NCBI GenBank assembly: GCA_963579925.1
Contig: CAUZJA010000018.1
Coordinates: 1-23,023 of the forward strand
Direction of reading: 5' to 3'
Length of the DNA: 23,023 bases
DNA from: UBA1151 sp963579925
Lineage (GTDB): Bacteria; Chloroflexota; Dehalococcoidia; Lucifugimonadales; Lucifugimonadaceae
The position numbers and the translations under genes were made by a program. Under the pieces are notes generated by a model. It saw only the letters and a program-made list of their open reading frames with translations. It made no database searches and had not been told where the DNA came from. Shown here piece after piece: positions 1-6,904 of the stretch. The stretch's first letter is position 1. Every line of letters begins with the position of its first letter.

Positions 1-1
1 T

Positions 2-100
2 GCGTTGATGGCGCTGGAAGAAGGCAAGTTTAAGGCGACGGTGATGAGCGCAGTGAAGGCCGCATATGACAGAGGCGAAGAGTTGGGCGGGGGTAAGTAG
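2..100 (+). CDS. proC: Pyrroline-5-carboxylate reductase, C-terminal fragment (partial)
   Basis: Only the last 32 codons and the TAG stop lie in the window; the gene enters from the left. The visible peptide (LMALEEGKFKATVMSAVKAA, then an acidic stretch and GGGK) resembles the C-terminal helix of pyrroline-5-carboxylate reductases, which catalyse the last NAD(P)H-dependent step of proline synthesis in the cytoplasm. The call leans on context: a yggT-family gene follows directly and a yggU-family gene is next, and proC-yggT-yggU is a widespread bacterial gene order. The fragment is too short to show a Rossmann fold or catalytic residues, so identity is probable but not proven. Codons are read from base 2. 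Confidence 0.55.
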   Translation, partial: ALMALEEGKFKATVMSAVKAAYDRGEELGGGK

Positions 101-126
101 TCATCGATTTTCTATCTAAATTCATT

Positions 127-345
127 GTGATTGTGCTGCAGGTCATGTTGTGGGCGATCGTCGCCCGCTCACTGCTCTCGTGGTTCCCGGATACTCGAAA
201 CAATCAGTTCATAAAGATGCTTCACCAGTTGACCGATCCCATCTTGGTGCCGCTGTCCCGGATAATCCCTCGCGCTGGCCTGTTTGACTTCTCCCCGATG
301 GTGGCAATCTTGATATTGCTGGGTCTGTCGGAGATCTTTAAGTAG
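127..345 (+). CDS. yggT: YggT family integral membrane protein
   Basis: A protein of about 72 residues with two hydrophobic segments (roughly residues 2-18 and 55-70). They flank the hallmark ARSLLSWFPD and a polar middle with LTDPILVPLSRIIP, the conserved core of the YggT/YCF19 family (membrane proteins linked to cell division, osmotic stress or membrane-complex assembly; biochemistry poorly defined). The GTG at 127 is the first conventional start but has no Shine-Dalgarno (SD) sequence. Translation open in the same frame upstream reads IDFLSKFIVIVLQ after an ATC at 103, which lies 8 nt after a GGGGG run (90-94) and would give the usual family length, so the true start may be upstream at a rare codon. 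It follows proC by 26 nt (2 nt if the ATC is used) and is probably co-transcribed with it. The 3' end overlaps the opposing yggU-family gene by 8 nt. Confidence 0.85.
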   Translation: MIVLQVMLWAIVARSLLSWFPDTRNNQFIKMLHQLTDPILVPLSRIIPRAGLFDFSPMVAILILLGLSEIFK

Positions 346-631
346 GCTTGACGAGTCGGGCCAAAGTAACTTCAAGTTCACTTGAAGTTACTCCGTCCAG
401 TGCTATGACTTTGTCCCTGTTCGTTTGCCCTCGGATGATCGACATTCGTGACTTCGGAATGCCCAGTGCTTTCGCCAGTAACTTCAGCACCGCTGCGTTC
501 GCTTTCCCGTCTTCTGGCGGCACCGTGACTCTGACGCGTAGCTGACCGGGAGACGTTAGCTCCACGGAGTTTCGTTTCGCTCTCGGCGTGACTCTAATCT
601 CCAGCGTCACGGCGTCCGCGTTTCCTGCCAT
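338..631 (-). CDS. yggU: DUF167 / UPF0235 (YggU) family protein
   Basis: A 97-residue protein with the family signature: an opening strand ending in VTPRAKRNSV, then LRVRVTVPPEDGKANAAVLKLLAKALGIPKSRMSI, then the RGQTNRDK loop that precedes the last strand. Length matches the family (about 95-110). The molecular function is unknown; structures show a small alpha/beta fold. The ATG start overlaps the stop of the upstream birA gene by one base (TGATG, 629-633), so the pair is almost certainly translationally coupled. Its 3' end runs 8 nt into the convergent yggT gene. In many bacteria yggU follows yggT on the same strand; here it has been separated and faces it, which is unusual but does not alter the protein. 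Confidence 0.9.
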   Translation of the reverse strand: MAGNADAVTLEIRVTPRAKRNSVELTSPGQLRVRVTVPPEDGKANAAVLKLLAKALGIPKSRMSIIRGQTNRDKVIALDGVTSSELEVTLARLVKPT

Positions 632-1428
632 CAGCTCGGCGATTGCGAGGTCACTTCGCCGGAGTCCAGTGTGACGATCTCACCGTCATCAGTGCGCACA
701 ATCAGGCCACCATCAGGCGCAACATCCGTGGCAACTCCGCTCACCTTTTCGTTTGTAGGATGAACGTTGAATTCGATGTGGGTTCCCAGAGTGTCCAGCA
801 TCGCTTTCCACCGGGTGTGCACCGAGCCACCACGGCAAACCAGCGTGTAGGCACTGTCCAGATTCTGCATCAACTCATTCAGCGCCACTTCTCGATCAAC
901 GCGCTGCCCTGTGATTTCGCGCACGCTGGTTGCAATATCGGCAATCTCTGGAAAGACGCTGGGATCCAGATTGAGGTTCAGCCCAATGCCCAGCACAACG
1001 CGGAACTGACCATTCTGGATCTGTGACTCAATCAGAATTCCGGAGATCTTCTTGCCCTCAATGCGAATGTCATTGGGCCACTTCACCTGAGCGGTCTGCC
1101 CGGTGAGTTTGGTCACGGTGTCCGCTGTCGCTACGGCGGCGATCATGGCAAGTTTGGCGGCAACATCTGCTGTTGGGCGCAGGCCAATTGACACCAACAC
1201 ATCGTCCCGGGGATTCGAATTCCAAGTGCGGGCGAAGCGCCCCCGTCCCGCGCTCTGACTGTCCGCGACTACAACCACCTCACCAGATTCGGCGCTGGCA
1301 AGCCTCACCGCCGCAAGGTCGCTGGTTGAACTCAGCAACTCATGAAACTCAATCGGTGTTCCCGCCAGCTCCGTGTCACCAGCCGGAATGGTTTCTGCGC
1401 GATAAGGCATCGACGTCGAATCGGTCAT
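631..1428 (-). CDS. birA: Biotin--[acetyl-CoA-carboxylase] ligase (monofunctional BirA)
   Basis: Activates biotin with ATP to biotinyl-AMP and attaches it to the carrier lysine of biotin-dependent carboxylases in the cytoplasm. Catalytic motifs are all visible: GRGRFARTW (residues 61-69, adenylate-binding loop), KWPND (116-120), GKKISGIL (125-132) and GIGLNLN (147-153). A C-terminal beta-rich cap of about 50 residues (from about 215) contains GVATDVAPDGGLIV. The 265-residue length and absence of an N-terminal helix-turn-helix mean this is the group I enzyme without the repressor domain of E. coli BirA, so it should not regulate transcription. It is the promoter-proximal gene of a two-gene unit with the yggU-family gene. 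No strong ribosome-binding site is seen before the ATG at 1428; a second ATG (codon 7) is an alternative start. Confidence 0.93.
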   Translation of the reverse strand: MTDSTSMPYRAETIPAGDTELAGTPIEFHELLSSTSDLAAVRLASAESGEVVVVADSQSAGRGRFARTWNSNPRDDVLVSIGLRPTADVAAKLAMIAAVATADTVTKLTGQTAQVKWPNDIRIEGKKISGILIESQIQNGQFRVVLGIGLNLNLDPSVFPEIADIATSVREITGQRVDREVALNELMQNLDSAYTLVCRGGSVHTRWKAMLDTLGTHIEFNVHPTNEKVSGVATDVAPDGGLIVRTDDGEIVTLDSGEVTSQSPS

Positions 1429-1624
1429 ATCGGACAGTTTAAGACTCCATATCGTGATCGTGTGCGTTACTTGACCGCGTGGTGAGGGTCACCACCCACT
1501 CGATTGTGGTGAGTTTAGCGTTCTCGCTCTCCTTCAGGGGTTATTAGGATTCAGTAAGTGCAGTCAGGCTTACCTGCTGCGCGACGATATCTAGATCCTG
1601 GGATATGAGACAGGGCGGCAAGTG
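1429..1624. promoter_or_regulatory. Divergent intergenic region with GTGGTGA inverted and direct repeats
   Basis: This 196-bp gap separates two divergent genes and should hold both promoters. A perfect hairpin or operator-like inverted repeat lies at 1479-1495 (GTGGTGA, GGG, TCACCAC). The same octamer GTGGTGAG recurs as a direct repeat at 1506-1513, 27 nt after its first copy. A weaker inverted pair, GTAAG (1554-1558) and CTTAC (1569-1573), lies nearer the rightward gene. No convincing -35/-10 pair was found for either direction, and the hairpin is not followed by a T tract, so it is not an obvious terminator. A dyad-binding regulator is a reasonable guess only. Confidence 0.35.
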
Positions 1625-2422
1625 ATGGTAAGTCGAAATAATTCTGTACCAGGCCGAGCGGGCTTCAACGGTGACTCCGTGCAATCTCTCTGGCGGGAGG
1701 CGATGGTAGTGCGCGACCTGGCTCGTGAGGGAGTCCCAGACACACGAGCAAGACGCTCAGACGCCAACGCCAACGCCGACGCCGTTCGCCGAGTGGCAGA
1801 GCAGGAAGCGCTCAAGGTAACTGAAGAGTACTGTGCCGATCTGCGTGCACAGGCTGAGCAGGATCTGGGCACAGCGCAAGAATCGCTTGCCAGCGTTGAA
1901 CGACTCAAGGGCGATATCGAAGCTGAATATTATCGAGCCCGCCGTGTACGGGATAAAGCTGATTCGTATTCCGCTAATGTGGTGATCGAAGCCAACGTCA
2001 GGGCTTCCGAACTTCAATCCGAGACGGAGTTGGAATCTTCTCGAATAATTTCAGAGGCTCAGACGTCAACACTTGATTTGACAGCCGAATCTCAGAATCG
2101 CGTAGACGAGATCATTGTTCAGGCATACGCCGACGCTGAGAAGATTCGCGACGAAATACAGGCAGAGACCGCCGGCGAGATTAAATCACTGATAGCTGAC
2201 GTCGAAGTTGCACGCTCAAAAATTGAAGAAGAGCTGGAAGCCCAGCGACTTCTCACAGAGGCAGCGCGAATCCGAGCCACGCCGCCCGGTATCGTAGCGA
2301 AGGCCGCAACGGCCGAGTTCGAAGAGCCAGTGGCTCTAGAGATCGTCGCTCCCGCAAAGGCTGAAAAGAAGAAGCCTACCCGCCGGAAGGCCACCGCCGG
2401 AAGAGCCAAAAAGGCCGCGTAA
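1625..2422 (+). CDS. Alanine/glutamate-rich coiled-coil protein with basic C-terminal tail
   Basis: I do not recognise a named family. Residues about 40-215 are a nearly unbroken charged helix rich in A, E, R and Q, with heptad-like spacing (for example AEQEALKVTEEYCADLRAQAEQ-like runs and SIIADVEV/EEELEAQRLL segments) and no transmembrane segment or signal peptide. Such proteins resemble DivIVA-like scaffold or ATP-synthase-b-like helices, but no DivIVA N-terminal motif is clear. The last 20 residues are strongly basic (KKKPTRRKATAGRAKKAA), like lysine-rich tails that bind DNA or acidic surfaces. The ATG at 1625 is preferred over the GTG at 1622 because AGGGCGG (1612-1618) lies 6 nt before it. 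The gene is monocistronic, bounded downstream by a strong terminator. A cytoskeletal, nucoid-associated or envelope-organising role is speculation. Confidence 0.8.
   Translation: MVSRNNSVPGRAGFNGDSVQSLWREAMVVRDLAREGVPDTRARRSDANANADAVRRVAEQEALKVTEEYCADLRAQAEQDLGTAQESLASVERLKGDIEAEYYRARRVRDKADSYSANVVIEANVRASELQSETELESSRIISEAQTSTLDLTAESQNRVDEIIVQAYADAEKIRDEIQAETAGEIKSLIADVEVARSKIEEELEAQRLLTEAARIRATPPGIVAKAATAEFEEPVALEIVAPAKAEKKKPTRRKATAGRAKKAA
1761..1784 (+). repeat. Four tandem hexamers (ACGCCR) inside the coiled-coil gene
   Basis: Four consecutive copies of ACGCCA/ACGCCG encode the alternating Asp/Asn-Ala run DANANADA at the start of the helical region. It is a short in-frame tandem repeat that could expand or contract without a frameshift; the run sits at the junction between the non-helical head and the coiled coil. 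Confidence 0.7.
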
Positions 2423-2452
2423 GTAGATTCCCCGGATATCAATATGGATATC

Positions 2453-2489
2453 AGAGAGGCCGCAGCTTAATCTGCGGCCTCTCTTTTTT
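2453..2489 (+). terminator. Strong intrinsic terminator
   Basis: A perfect 13-bp stem (AGAGAGGCCGCAG at 2453-2465 with CTGCGGCCTCTCT at 2472-2484) has a 6-nt loop, CTTAAT. The closing T begins a run of six T (2484-2489). It lies 30 nt after the coiled-coil gene stop and closes that transcription unit. Confidence 0.95.
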
Positions 2490-2576
2490 ATGCTGGTCTT
2501 GTGACTCGTTTTGTGTCTGGGCGCTCACGCCGTTACCATTCCACCCGGCCAGATGGACAAATACAGAGGTGGATGT

Positions 2577-4490
2577 GTGACGAAACAGTTGACCGTTGAA
2601 GCGAGCATCGAACTTGAAAGTGTTGGTGATGTGCAGATTTCGCCAACTGATGGCTCGGTGGCGTATGTAGCTGGCAATGCCTTCACCAAAGGCGAGGGAT
2701 CAAAGACCCCGGCCACCAACATCCGCCTGCTCCGACCCGGATCAGACACACCGATCAACCTCACGAACCGCGCAGGATCAAGTTCTGGTCCTCGATGGTC
2801 ACCAGACGGATCACATCTGGCATTCGTCTCAGACCGCGTCAAAGCTGGACAGCGACAGATCTATGTACTGTCTGTTAGCGGCGGTGAGGCACGGCGGATC
2901 ACTGACGTAACAGGCTCCATCCCCAGCCCTCGCAGCCTTGATCCCATGAAGTGGATGCCAGACGGCACCGCATTCACGTTCCAAATGATCGATCCGGTGG
3001 CCGAAGATAACAAGGAAGCAAAAGAAGCCGGCCGTGACGCTGTCGAGTACGAGGCAGTGCCTCTGTTCACCCGAATCTGGCGCGTTGGTTTGGACGGTGG
3101 AGTGCCGGAGCGGATTTCTCCAGATGGCATACAGATTTGGGAATACGCGATCTCGCCGGACGGTAAACGCATCGCTGCGGTGATTTCAGATGTGCCGTAC
3201 GAGTGGGATTGGTACAAGTGCAAGCTCGCTGTGTTCGATATCGACGGCGGAGAGCTCACCATTCTTGCTGACACAGCACGCCAGCTAGCAAAACCTTCCT
3301 GGACTCCAGATGGCGAAGCGGTCACCTATATAACCAGCCACTGGTCTGACCGCGGCAGCGACGCCGGTGAAGTGATGATGGTTCCCGCATCCGGCGGAGA
3401 TTCCGTTTCACTGACACCAGACGCGTCAGCCAGTTATGACCGGGTGCAGTGGATGGGCGACGTGCCTATCGCCACCGCCAACATAGGCGGCGGCTCCGGA
3501 ATCGCAGTTCTCGATCTAGACGGCCGTCAGCCTGAATGGGCGTGGGAGTCTGAAGCGTGGCTCAAAGGTCTCTCCGTGAACGCGAACGGACAAATCTCAG
3601 CCGCCATCACCGACTATGAGTCCCTCACCAGCATCTACACAGGCGCGATTGAAGACGGCACCGCTGTCCTATCCGCTGCGGTAACGCCTCCGCTTGATTT
3701 CGACCCGGGCACTATGCGCCCAATCTCATTCCCAACGCATGATGGCCAGACCGTCGGCGGCTACCTGGTTCTCCCTCCTGGAGACTCAGGGGACAAGCCG
3801 CTCCCAACAGTCATGCTGATCCATGGCGGGCCGGTGTCCGCGGTTAGAGGCGGTCTCCACGATGGCCGTCAGTGGCCGTTCCTACTTGCCGCTGCGGGTC
3901 TGGCTGTGTACCTGCCGAACTATCGTGGCTCTACGGGCCGGGGCCTTGAGTGGGCCGAGGCCAGCGTTGGCGATATGGGTGGCGCAGACTTCGGCGACAT
4001 GATGGCGGGACTGGACTACCTGATCGACGAAGGGATTTCGGATCCCGATCGACTAGGCATCACCGGCTGGAGCTACGGTGGGTTCATCAGCGCATGGGCC
4101 GTCACTCAGACCAAGCGCTTCGCAGCGGCAGTCATGGGTGCTGGTATTTCAGACTGGAGATCGTTCCACGGCACTTCATACCTCCACACATGGGATGTGA
4201 TGCACTACGACGGTGCGAACGCGTACGACGCAGACTCTGAGCACTCGAAATTCTCGTCTCTCAACTTCATCGAGAACGTAGAGACACCAACGCTGATCCT
4301 GCACGGAGAAAAGGACGAGGACGTCCCGGTGGAGCAGGCCTACCAGTGGTATCGGGCACTTCAGGATCACGACGTAATCTCTGAACTCGTCGTATACCCC
4401 AGAGAGCCACATGGAGTTTCAGAGTATGAACATCAGGTCGACATCAGTACCCGCATGGTCGGTTGGTTTGAGCGTTGGTTGAAACCTTAA
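2577..4490 (+). CDS. S9 family peptidase (prolyl oligopeptidase / acylaminoacyl-peptidase type)
   Basis: A two-domain serine peptidase. An N-terminal seven-bladed beta-propeller (about residues 10-370) shows repeated WSPDG/ISPDG/WTPDG blade motifs of TolB/WD40-like type. A C-terminal alpha/beta hydrolase (about 390-637) carries HGGP for the oxyanion hole, GWSYGG with nucleophile Ser499, HGEKDEDVP with Asp580, and EPHG with His612. Such enzymes cleave short peptides, acylated amino acids or Pro-containing oligopeptides, usually in the cytoplasm; no signal peptide is seen. The GTG at 2577 is chosen because AGAGGTGG sits just upstream. An ATG at 2553 and a TTG at 2511 are in-frame alternatives, with poor ribosome sites. 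The next gene begins 2 nt after the stop (or overlaps it), so the two are probably an operon. Confidence 0.93.
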   Translation: MTKQLTVEASIELESVGDVQISPTDGSVAYVAGNAFTKGEGSKTPATNIRLLRPGSDTPINLTNRAGSSSGPRWSPDGSHLAFVSDRVKAGQRQIYVLSVSGGEARRITDVTGSIPSPRSLDPMKWMPDGTAFTFQMIDPVAEDNKEAKEAGRDAVEYEAVPLFTRIWRVGLDGGVPERISPDGIQIWEYAISPDGKRIAAVISDVPYEWDWYKCKLAVFDIDGGELTILADTARQLAKPSWTPDGEAVTYITSHWSDRGSDAGEVMMVPASGGDSVSLTPDASASYDRVQWMGDVPIATANIGGGSGIAVLDLDGRQPEWAWESEAWLKGLSVNANGQISAAITDYESLTSIYTGAIEDGTAVLSAAVTPPLDFDPGTMRPISFPTHDGQTVGGYLVLPPGDSGDKPLPTVMLIHGGPVSAVRGGLHDGRQWPFLLAAAGLAVYLPNYRGSTGRGLEWAEASVGDMGGADFGDMMAGLDYLIDEGISDPDRLGITGWSYGGFISAWAVTQTKRFAAAVMGAGISDWRSFHGTSYLHTWDVMHYDGANAYDADSEHSKFSSLNFIENVETPTLILHGEKDEDVPVEQAYQWYRALQDHDVISELVVYPREPHGVSEYEHQVDISTRMVGWFERWLKP

Positions 4491-4492
4491 GT

Positions 4493-5788
4493 TTGATCAA
4501 TCTGCATCGCAGGCTGTTTCCCGTTCTCATTGGCGCGCTCATAGTCGTAGCGTTGATGGGGTGCAGTGGAGATGCTGAGCCTGAACTTACCGATGAGGTG
4601 CAGCTTGGCCCAACCGCTGAGACAGTCCGGTCCGGCTCAACTGGCAGCGTTGAAGAGTCTCCCCTCAACACGACGGTTGTGCCCGCCTCTGCCAGATTTG
4701 TGGAATTGCTCTCCCAGATTCCGAGTACCGTCGAAAACCGCGAAGAAATCTGGCTGAATGACTTTCTCCCAATCTGGTCGGCATGGGACAGCCTCGGTGC
4801 AACGAGACCGACCGACGAGTCTGGAAACAAAGCCATGGACAGGTTCTATTCTGATCTTGCTTTCAGCCAATCCAGCTCGGGAGTGAACCTGTTCGCGCGG
4901 CCCAGGCTATCCTCGCCCCGAATATCCGGATTCGATATCGCAGGTGCGATAACCAACTCATATGAATCGCTGGGGTTCGATCAGCGGAACATCGACGGCA
5001 GTGCGATGGCGGGGCCAAACCAGCGACCTCTTGAGCTGATCGTCGGCGATCTGGATACATCAGCCATAACCACTGCACTTCTGGATTGCACAAGGTGCCG
5101 TGACCACCTCGCGGTTGAGTACGAGGGCGAGACCTACTACTCGTGGGGGCCGGAGTTGATCGGCGATCTGGATGACCGGTTCGCCCAGCCCATGTTCGAT
5201 CACTCTGGCCGTGGTAGCCGAATGTTCTTCCACGAAGGAATCGTCATGCGTTCACTGATGGATGACCAGATCACCAGCGTCGTGGATGTGGCAGTCGGCA
5301 GCACTCCTTCGGTATTTGATGTTGAGGAGTTCCAACTGGCCACCGACGCGCACGGCATCGCGGGCAGCTACTCAGCATGGTTCTCTGATCAGCCCTTCGA
5401 TATGTCTGGAGCGACTAGAGCAGCCTCCAATCTAAACAATGGACTTCCCCCCACTCGAGCGCTGGAGACACTCCGCCAGCAGCCGCTGCTAGATAAGTTC
5501 GATCTGGTATCGGTTGGTTGGGGAGTGGACACTGGCACCGCATACGCCACCATCGTGATCATCAACCCCAATGAAGCGACCGCGCTTCGCAACGCCGAGT
5601 TGCTTGTAGCCCGCATCAAGTCAGGAGACCGAGTTGGTCGTGAGGGCAGTTGGGCTGAGTTGGTAGACAGAGTGGAGATCGGAACGTCTGGCCGTGCGGT
5701 GATCGCGAGGCTGATTCCGCATCCGGATCAAGTATTGCTGACTATTTCGCATCTTGAGATCGCGTACACCCTGCCCGTATTCGAGTAG
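4493..5788 (+). CDS. Putative lipoprotein of unknown function
   Basis: I do not recognise the family. The N terminus is a clear lipoprotein signal: positive MINLHRR, a hydrophobic core LFPVLIGALIVVAL, then lipobox LMGC with the lipidated Cys at residue 24. After a linker rich in acidic residues, Ser and Thr, the mature domain of about 380 residues has no transmembrane segment. It contains a CxxC pair (Cys199, Cys202) that could bind metal or form a disulfide outside the cell. It is anchored on the outer face of the cytoplasmic membrane. The TTG at 4493 begins 2 nt after the peptidase stop, consistent with coupled reinitiation; a TTG at 4475 overlapping that gene is an alternative, with a longer n-region. 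No clear SD is seen for either. It may share a physiological role with the upstream peptidase, but that is context only. Confidence 0.85.
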   Translation: MINLHRRLFPVLIGALIVVALMGCSGDAEPELTDEVQLGPTAETVRSGSTGSVEESPLNTTVVPASARFVELLSQIPSTVENREEIWLNDFLPIWSAWDSLGATRPTDESGNKAMDRFYSDLAFSQSSSGVNLFARPRLSSPRISGFDIAGAITNSYESLGFDQRNIDGSAMAGPNQRPLELIVGDLDTSAITTALLDCTRCRDHLAVEYEGETYYSWGPELIGDLDDRFAQPMFDHSGRGSRMFFHEGIVMRSLMDDQITSVVDVAVGSTPSVFDVEEFQLATDAHGIAGSYSAWFSDQPFDMSGATRAASNLNNGLPPTRALETLRQQPLLDKFDLVSVGWGVDTGTAYATIVIINPNEATALRNAELLVARIKSGDRVGREGSWAELVDRVEIGTSGRAVIARLIPHPDQVLLTISHLEIAYTLPVFE

Positions 5789-5815
5789 ATCGTGCGGGCG
5801 TCAATCTGCGGATCT

Positions 5816-5837
5816 GGGCAACCGAGGGTGGTTGCCC
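5816..5837 (+). other. Hairpin downstream of the lipoprotein gene
   Basis: A perfect 8-bp inverted repeat (GGGCAACC and GGTTGCCC) with loop GAGGGT lies 28 nt after the lipoprotein stop. No T tract follows, so it may be a 3'-end protecting or weak terminator structure, or part of a dispersed repeat. The rest of the 5789-5907 gap shows no clear promoter. Confidence 0.5.
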
Positions 5838-5907
5838 CTGCTGTGGAACGCCGTCGGGTAGACTCTCGGCCAACCGAAACAACGCCCACTATCCCAGGCA
5901 CAGGTCA

Positions 5908-6837
5908 ATGCAACGCCAGCCCAAATCACCTCTCTACTTCGAAACCGGACCAAACAACGCTCCTACGATGACCGTCAATCCAGGCGAGACGTTTGAGATT
6001 GAAACGCAGATGAACCGTGGTCCAGACCCGGACACAGTGTCCGACGACCTCAGGGCCGAGTACGAGGAACTGCGCAACCCGTCCACCCGCGGCGGTAACC
6101 CATCGTCAGGAGCAATCTGGATTGAGGGCGCAAAAGCCGGACAGATGCTTGCCGTGCATGTGGAGTCAGTCAAGCCGCACGGCATCGGCTACACGCAGTA
6201 CCGCGGCAGCACCAGCGCCATGCCGGGCTGGCTTGGCGACTCTGGCGTAGGCCCGGCCAGCAAAGTCGTTCGCCTGAAAGACAGCCAGGTGATCTGGAAC
6301 GACAAGATTTCACTCCCTATGGCGCCAATGCTCGGCTGCGTAGGTGTTGCTCCGTTCCGTGAGACACACCACAACGGCTGGGCCGGCGAGTGGGGTGGCA
6401 ACTTCGATATTCAGGAAGTGACTGACGGCGCAACAGTGCTGATCCCGATTCAAGTAGATGGAGCGTTGCTGCACGTTGGCGATATGCACGCTCGCCAGGG
6501 TGACGGCGAGATTAGCGGTGGCGGCGGAATCGAAACCGGTGGCGTCGCAACGCTCACAGTGGAACTGCGCGATCTGCCCGAACGAATGACGTGGCCGCGC
6601 ATTGAGAATGCCGATTACATCATGACAACCGCGCAGGCCCGGCCGGCGGAAGATGCGTTCCGAATTGCCCTCTCAGAAATAATCCTCTGGCTGGAAGATG
6701 GATACGGCATGGACCGCAAAGAGGCGTACATGCTTTTGGCTCAGGTTTTGGAGGCCAGAATCACTCAATTTGTGAATCCAACGTTCAGCTACATCGCCAA
6801 AGTGCAAAAGAAGTACCTAGAATGGACCCAGTCTTGA
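5908..6837 (+). CDS. Acetamidase/formamidase family protein
   Basis: A 309-residue member of the FmdA/AmdA family, which hydrolyses formamide, acetamide or related small amides to ammonia and the carboxylate in the cytoplasm. Visible family features are the early beta segment with TVNPGETFEIET, the VNPSSGAIWIEGA-like substrate-loop region (near residue 70), LGCVGVAPF (about 143-151), GGNFD (about 165-169) with its metal-site Asp, and the GDMHARQGDGE signature (about 192-202). The length fits the short (about 300-residue) subfamily rather than the 400-residue Methylophilus enzyme. The exact amide is unknown. It begins a probable operon: the aminotransferase gene starts 67 nt later on the same strand. 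ATG start, with a modest AGG a few bases upstream. Confidence 0.9.
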   Translation: MQRQPKSPLYFETGPNNAPTMTVNPGETFEIETQMNRGPDPDTVSDDLRAEYEELRNPSTRGGNPSSGAIWIEGAKAGQMLAVHVESVKPHGIGYTQYRGSTSAMPGWLGDSGVGPASKVVRLKDSQVIWNDKISLPMAPMLGCVGVAPFRETHHNGWAGEWGGNFDIQEVTDGATVLIPIQVDGALLHVGDMHARQGDGEISGGGGIETGGVATLTVELRDLPERMTWPRIENADYIMTTAQARPAEDAFRIALSEIILWLEDGYGMDRKEAYMLLAQVLEARITQFVNPTFSYIAKVQKKYLEWTQS

Positions 6838-6845
6838 CCCCGTCG

Positions 6846-6869
6846 TGAGGCATGATGAATCCTGCCTCA
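6846..6869 (+). other. Small hairpin in the amidase-aminotransferase gap
   Basis: A 7-bp perfect stem (TGAGGCA and TGCCTCA) with a 10-nt loop is followed by an A/T-rich stretch but no T run. The octamer CGTGAGGC at 6844-6851 recurs at 6891-6898, where its GAGG is the likely ribosome site of the next gene. Sequestration or mRNA processing between the two genes is possible. Confidence 0.35.
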
Positions 6870-6904
6870 TATTAAATATCAGCCCTATTCCGTGAGGCGC
6901 CGAA

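Noticed and set aside
643..1026. 127-residue frame opposite birA
   Set aside because: Antisense to a gene with all its catalytic motifs; no SD and no recognisable protein.
2861..3325. 154-residue minus-strand frame in the S9 peptidase gene
   Set aside because: Antisense shadow, rich in Ser and Arg as expected from reversed GC-rich codons; the plus frame has propeller blade motifs throughout.
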